This document shows, piece by piece, positions 61,830 through 64,000 of a DNA stretch of 64,000 nt (the stretch's first letter is position 1; every line of letters begins with the position of its first letter). A model generated the notes under the pieces. That model was given only the letters and a program-made list of their open reading frames with translations, had not been told where the DNA came from and searched no databases. The DNA lies in contig OY743169.1 of the NCBI GenBank assembly GCA_963555705.1, positions 8,432,014 to 8,496,013 on the forward strand, in the 5' to 3' direction. Position numbers and translations under genes: made by a program. This stretch comes from Ligustrum vulgare (taxonomy: Eukaryota > Streptophyta > Magnoliopsida > Lamiales > Oleaceae).

Positions 61830-62189
61830 GTGATGTTGACTGAGGATTACAGTGCTAGACTATTACACAAGTTACCACCAAAATTGACAGACCCTGAGAG
61901 TTTCATTATTCCCTGCAATATTGGTAATAAGTTTGTGGATGATGCACTTTGTGATTTAGGCGCAAGCATTAATTTGATGCCATTGTCTCTTTTCAAGAAG
62001 CTTGGTTTGGGGGAAGCAAAAGCCACTACTATCACCCTACAGCTAGCTAACAGGTCAATCAAACACCCTAGGGGGATAGTGGAAGATATTCTGGTAAAGG
62101 TTGATAAATTCATTTTTCCAGCAGATTTTGTAATCTTGGACATGGAAGAAGACAGAGACGTCCCCTCATTTTTAGACGTCCATTTTTAG
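61830..62189 (+). pseudogene. Ty3/gypsy (Athila/Tat-type) protease fragment
   Basis: A plus-strand frame of 119 residues with the retropepsin-like segment ALCDLGASINLMPLSLFKKL and the conserved FPADFVILDMEED stretch, cut off at 62189. The active-site triplet is DLG, typical of this clade. It is opposite in strand to the gag fragment, so the two are not one intact element. LTR fragments follow immediately. Confidence 0.75.
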
Positions 62190-62199
62190 CCACTGGTAG

Positions 62200-62270
62200 T
62201 GACGCGATCCCAGTCGGGGAATCTCGTCCAACACGCGGAATAACGAAATCTAAAACCCTAGGAAAGATCT
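62200..62270. repeat. LTR fragment related to 24901-24970
   Basis: Starts tgacgcgatcccagtcggg and shares cacgcggaataacgaaa and ctaggaaagatct with the LTR of the truncated gypsy element. A 67-bp fragment of another LTR (tgtgacgacccgaattctcg) follows. Confidence 0.65.
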
Positions 62271-62337
62271 TGTGACGACCCGAATTCTCGACCATTCGAG
62301 TGCCACTAAAAGTGACTCATATCATATTGTAGCGACC

Positions 62338-64000
62338 TGGAATTTTCGTTTCTTTCTACCAAAATAATTTTTAAAACTTTAAATGGGCGTCGCTACGACT
62401 TCTTCCAATTTAATTTAAAAGAGTATTCGTCTAGCCAAATTATAAATGAAATTAAAATTTATTTTCATCGTAAGTAAATTTTCGAATTCTATTTTTAAAT
62501 ATATTCCATTGTCACAATTTTTTTTTTTTTTTTTTTCTATCTATCCTAATTAAAATTTTAATGATTGTAAAAATCTAAAATTTCAACTCCAGCCCTATAT
62601 GGAATAATTCTGAATTTCCCCAAAAATCCATTTTTCCCACACGATTTATTCCATTTTCACAACCCAATTCATGACCCTTACCAATTTCAATTTTTGGCAA
62701 ATTCCAGCAATCCACCTCAAATCTGCATGTATCCAAAACTCTCCTCTTGCAACCCCCTCGATTTCAGCACTCAGTGATTTCAAACTCCTGCATTCCTTCT
62801 TCAATCACCAGGCTCCCTTAACTCCCCCAATCAAGAGATTTCAATTTGCAGCCTTCCAAAATCTGTATCCCTTTTCAGCCCTCAATTCCACGTCCAGCTC
62901 CCTGCGATTCATCCTCAATTAGCAATCAATCCGCAACCTACCAATTTCAGCAAAACCAACCGTGACATATATCTCATCTTTTCATTCTACACGAGCTCAC
63001 CCAAGCCAGACCATCCTCCTGGTAATTTTCTACTGAAATTCTTTAGCATCTCACACCCCTTCAAGCACACACCACGCACATCATCAACCACCTCCGTACC
63101 CAGTCTCTCAAACCACTGCCCACGACACTGCTCCTCCCATATGCAATCAGATCATCAAAACCGCCACTGTAATCCACCGAACCACCACCATCATCAAATC
63201 CCAATCAAACCCAAATTTCCACAACCAACACATCATGATCGGCCACCATCATTCACCGCACCGGATCGACCACTGCCCAACCTCGATCCACACCATTTTG
63301 TCCCAAATCAAATCCAAAAACCAAGATAAAAACGCTACCCATAACTTACCTCAGCCTTCACCGGTGTTTCGCCGGAAAACCACGAACGCAGCCCGGGTTT
63401 ACTTCGGTCCTTCGCTCCCAAAATCAGCCCAAACTCCATTTTTCTCGCATGCCTAGGTTCCCTGCTACTGCTGCTTCGCACCGGCGACATCATCGCCGGC
63501 CTTGCGCCGACGATCGACCAGAGAGGAGGGCGTCCGCCCTCCCCTCACGCTCCGTCTCTCTCTCTCTGTCGTAACATAGAGAGAGAGATAGGAGTGTATG
63601 TATATATATATTATATATATAATCTTGTTTACAAATTGATCCTTTGAGTCCCCGATTTTTGAAAAAGTACTTGTTTCAGTCCTTAAGTTTTGAAAACATT
63701 TATTTCAGCCCCACAGTTTGATATATATCCGTTTCAGCCCCTCCTTTTTGAAATGATTTTCAATTTAGTCACGAATGTTTCTATAAATAACGAATCAACC
63801 CTTATTTTTGTAAAAGTCTACTTCAGTCCCTAAAGTTTTATTTAAATTCTAATTAAATTTCATTTAAATCTTTATATTTATTTTTAGTTACTTTAAATTT
63901 AAGTCTCGAAGATACTAATTTAATTTAATTTTCTTGGCTAGACGAATCATTTGGAGAATTTAGAGATTGACGTACTTCCCGCTCCAATTTTTGAGAACTC
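62338..64000 (-). repeat. LTR related to the 16164 solo LTR (runs off the window)
   Basis: Begins TGTAGCGACCTGG and has the same plan as 16164-18922: AT-rich start, long C-rich purine-poor stretch (62680-63520), CT/GA runs around 63555-63590, then degenerate TTTCAGTCCC repeats. Proline/histidine-rich frames at 62671-63456 reflect composition, not genes. Its other end lies beyond 64000. Confidence 0.65.

Noticed and set aside
62671..63456. Pro/His-rich frames that could pass for a small protein
   Set aside because: Same LTR family as 16164-18922, same base composition, no homology signal.

Overview
This is a plant nuclear window: AT-rich, intron-containing genes, and more than half transposable elements. 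The two host gene families are a class II diterpene synthase (copalyl diphosphate synthase type) and a CYP71D-like cytochrome P450. That pairing, and the character of the diterpene synthase protein, suggest Lamiales and most likely Lamiaceae (inference; no database search was possible). It reads as a decaying diterpenoid gene cluster. No class I diterpene synthase is present.

Layout. 1-5457: head-to-tail Helitron sequences, the last ending inside a P450 gene. 5458-6397: CYP71D-like copy 1, truncated and split by a MITE. 9235-22524: a composite unit, block A (9235-10364) joined directly to block B (10365-14708, then 20587-22011) and CYP copy 2 (22012-22524). Block B is split by a 5.9 kb Mutator-like element that itself carries a 2.76 kb solo LTR. 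22525-25655: a 3'-truncated Ty3/gypsy element that ends CYP copy 2. 25656-59878: the same unit again, but with the diterpene synthase between its blocks: A' (25656-26750), the synthase on the minus strand (stop 27109, start 39256), B' (41579-46655, then 58786-59589) and CYP copy 3 (59590-59878). B' is split by a 12.1 kb Helitron holding a complete 8.5 kb Ty3/gypsy chromovirus. 59879-64000: fragments of other LTR elements.

The synthase can be resolved into 13 exons with canonical GT/AG borders and continuous phase. They total 2484 nt (827 residues) with SPYDTAW, QLSDGSWGD and the catalytic DIDD motif. Its only visible lesion is a complete Ty1/copia element of the Tork/Tnt1 type in exon 5. That element has a 5-bp target duplication, near-identical LTRs and an intact 1295-residue polyprotein, so the knockout looks very recent.

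The first unit (A-B-CYP2) lacks the synthase exactly where the second (A'-synthase-B'-CYP3) has it. The simplest history is a tandem duplication of a synthase-P450 module, loss of one synthase by deletion, breakage of all three P450 copies, several transposon invasions, and last the copia hit on the surviving synthase. In a working cluster the synthase would cyclise geranylgeranyl diphosphate to a copalyl-type diphosphate in plastids, and ER-bound CYP71D enzymes would oxidise the downstream diterpene. Here none of these loci can encode a full protein as shown.
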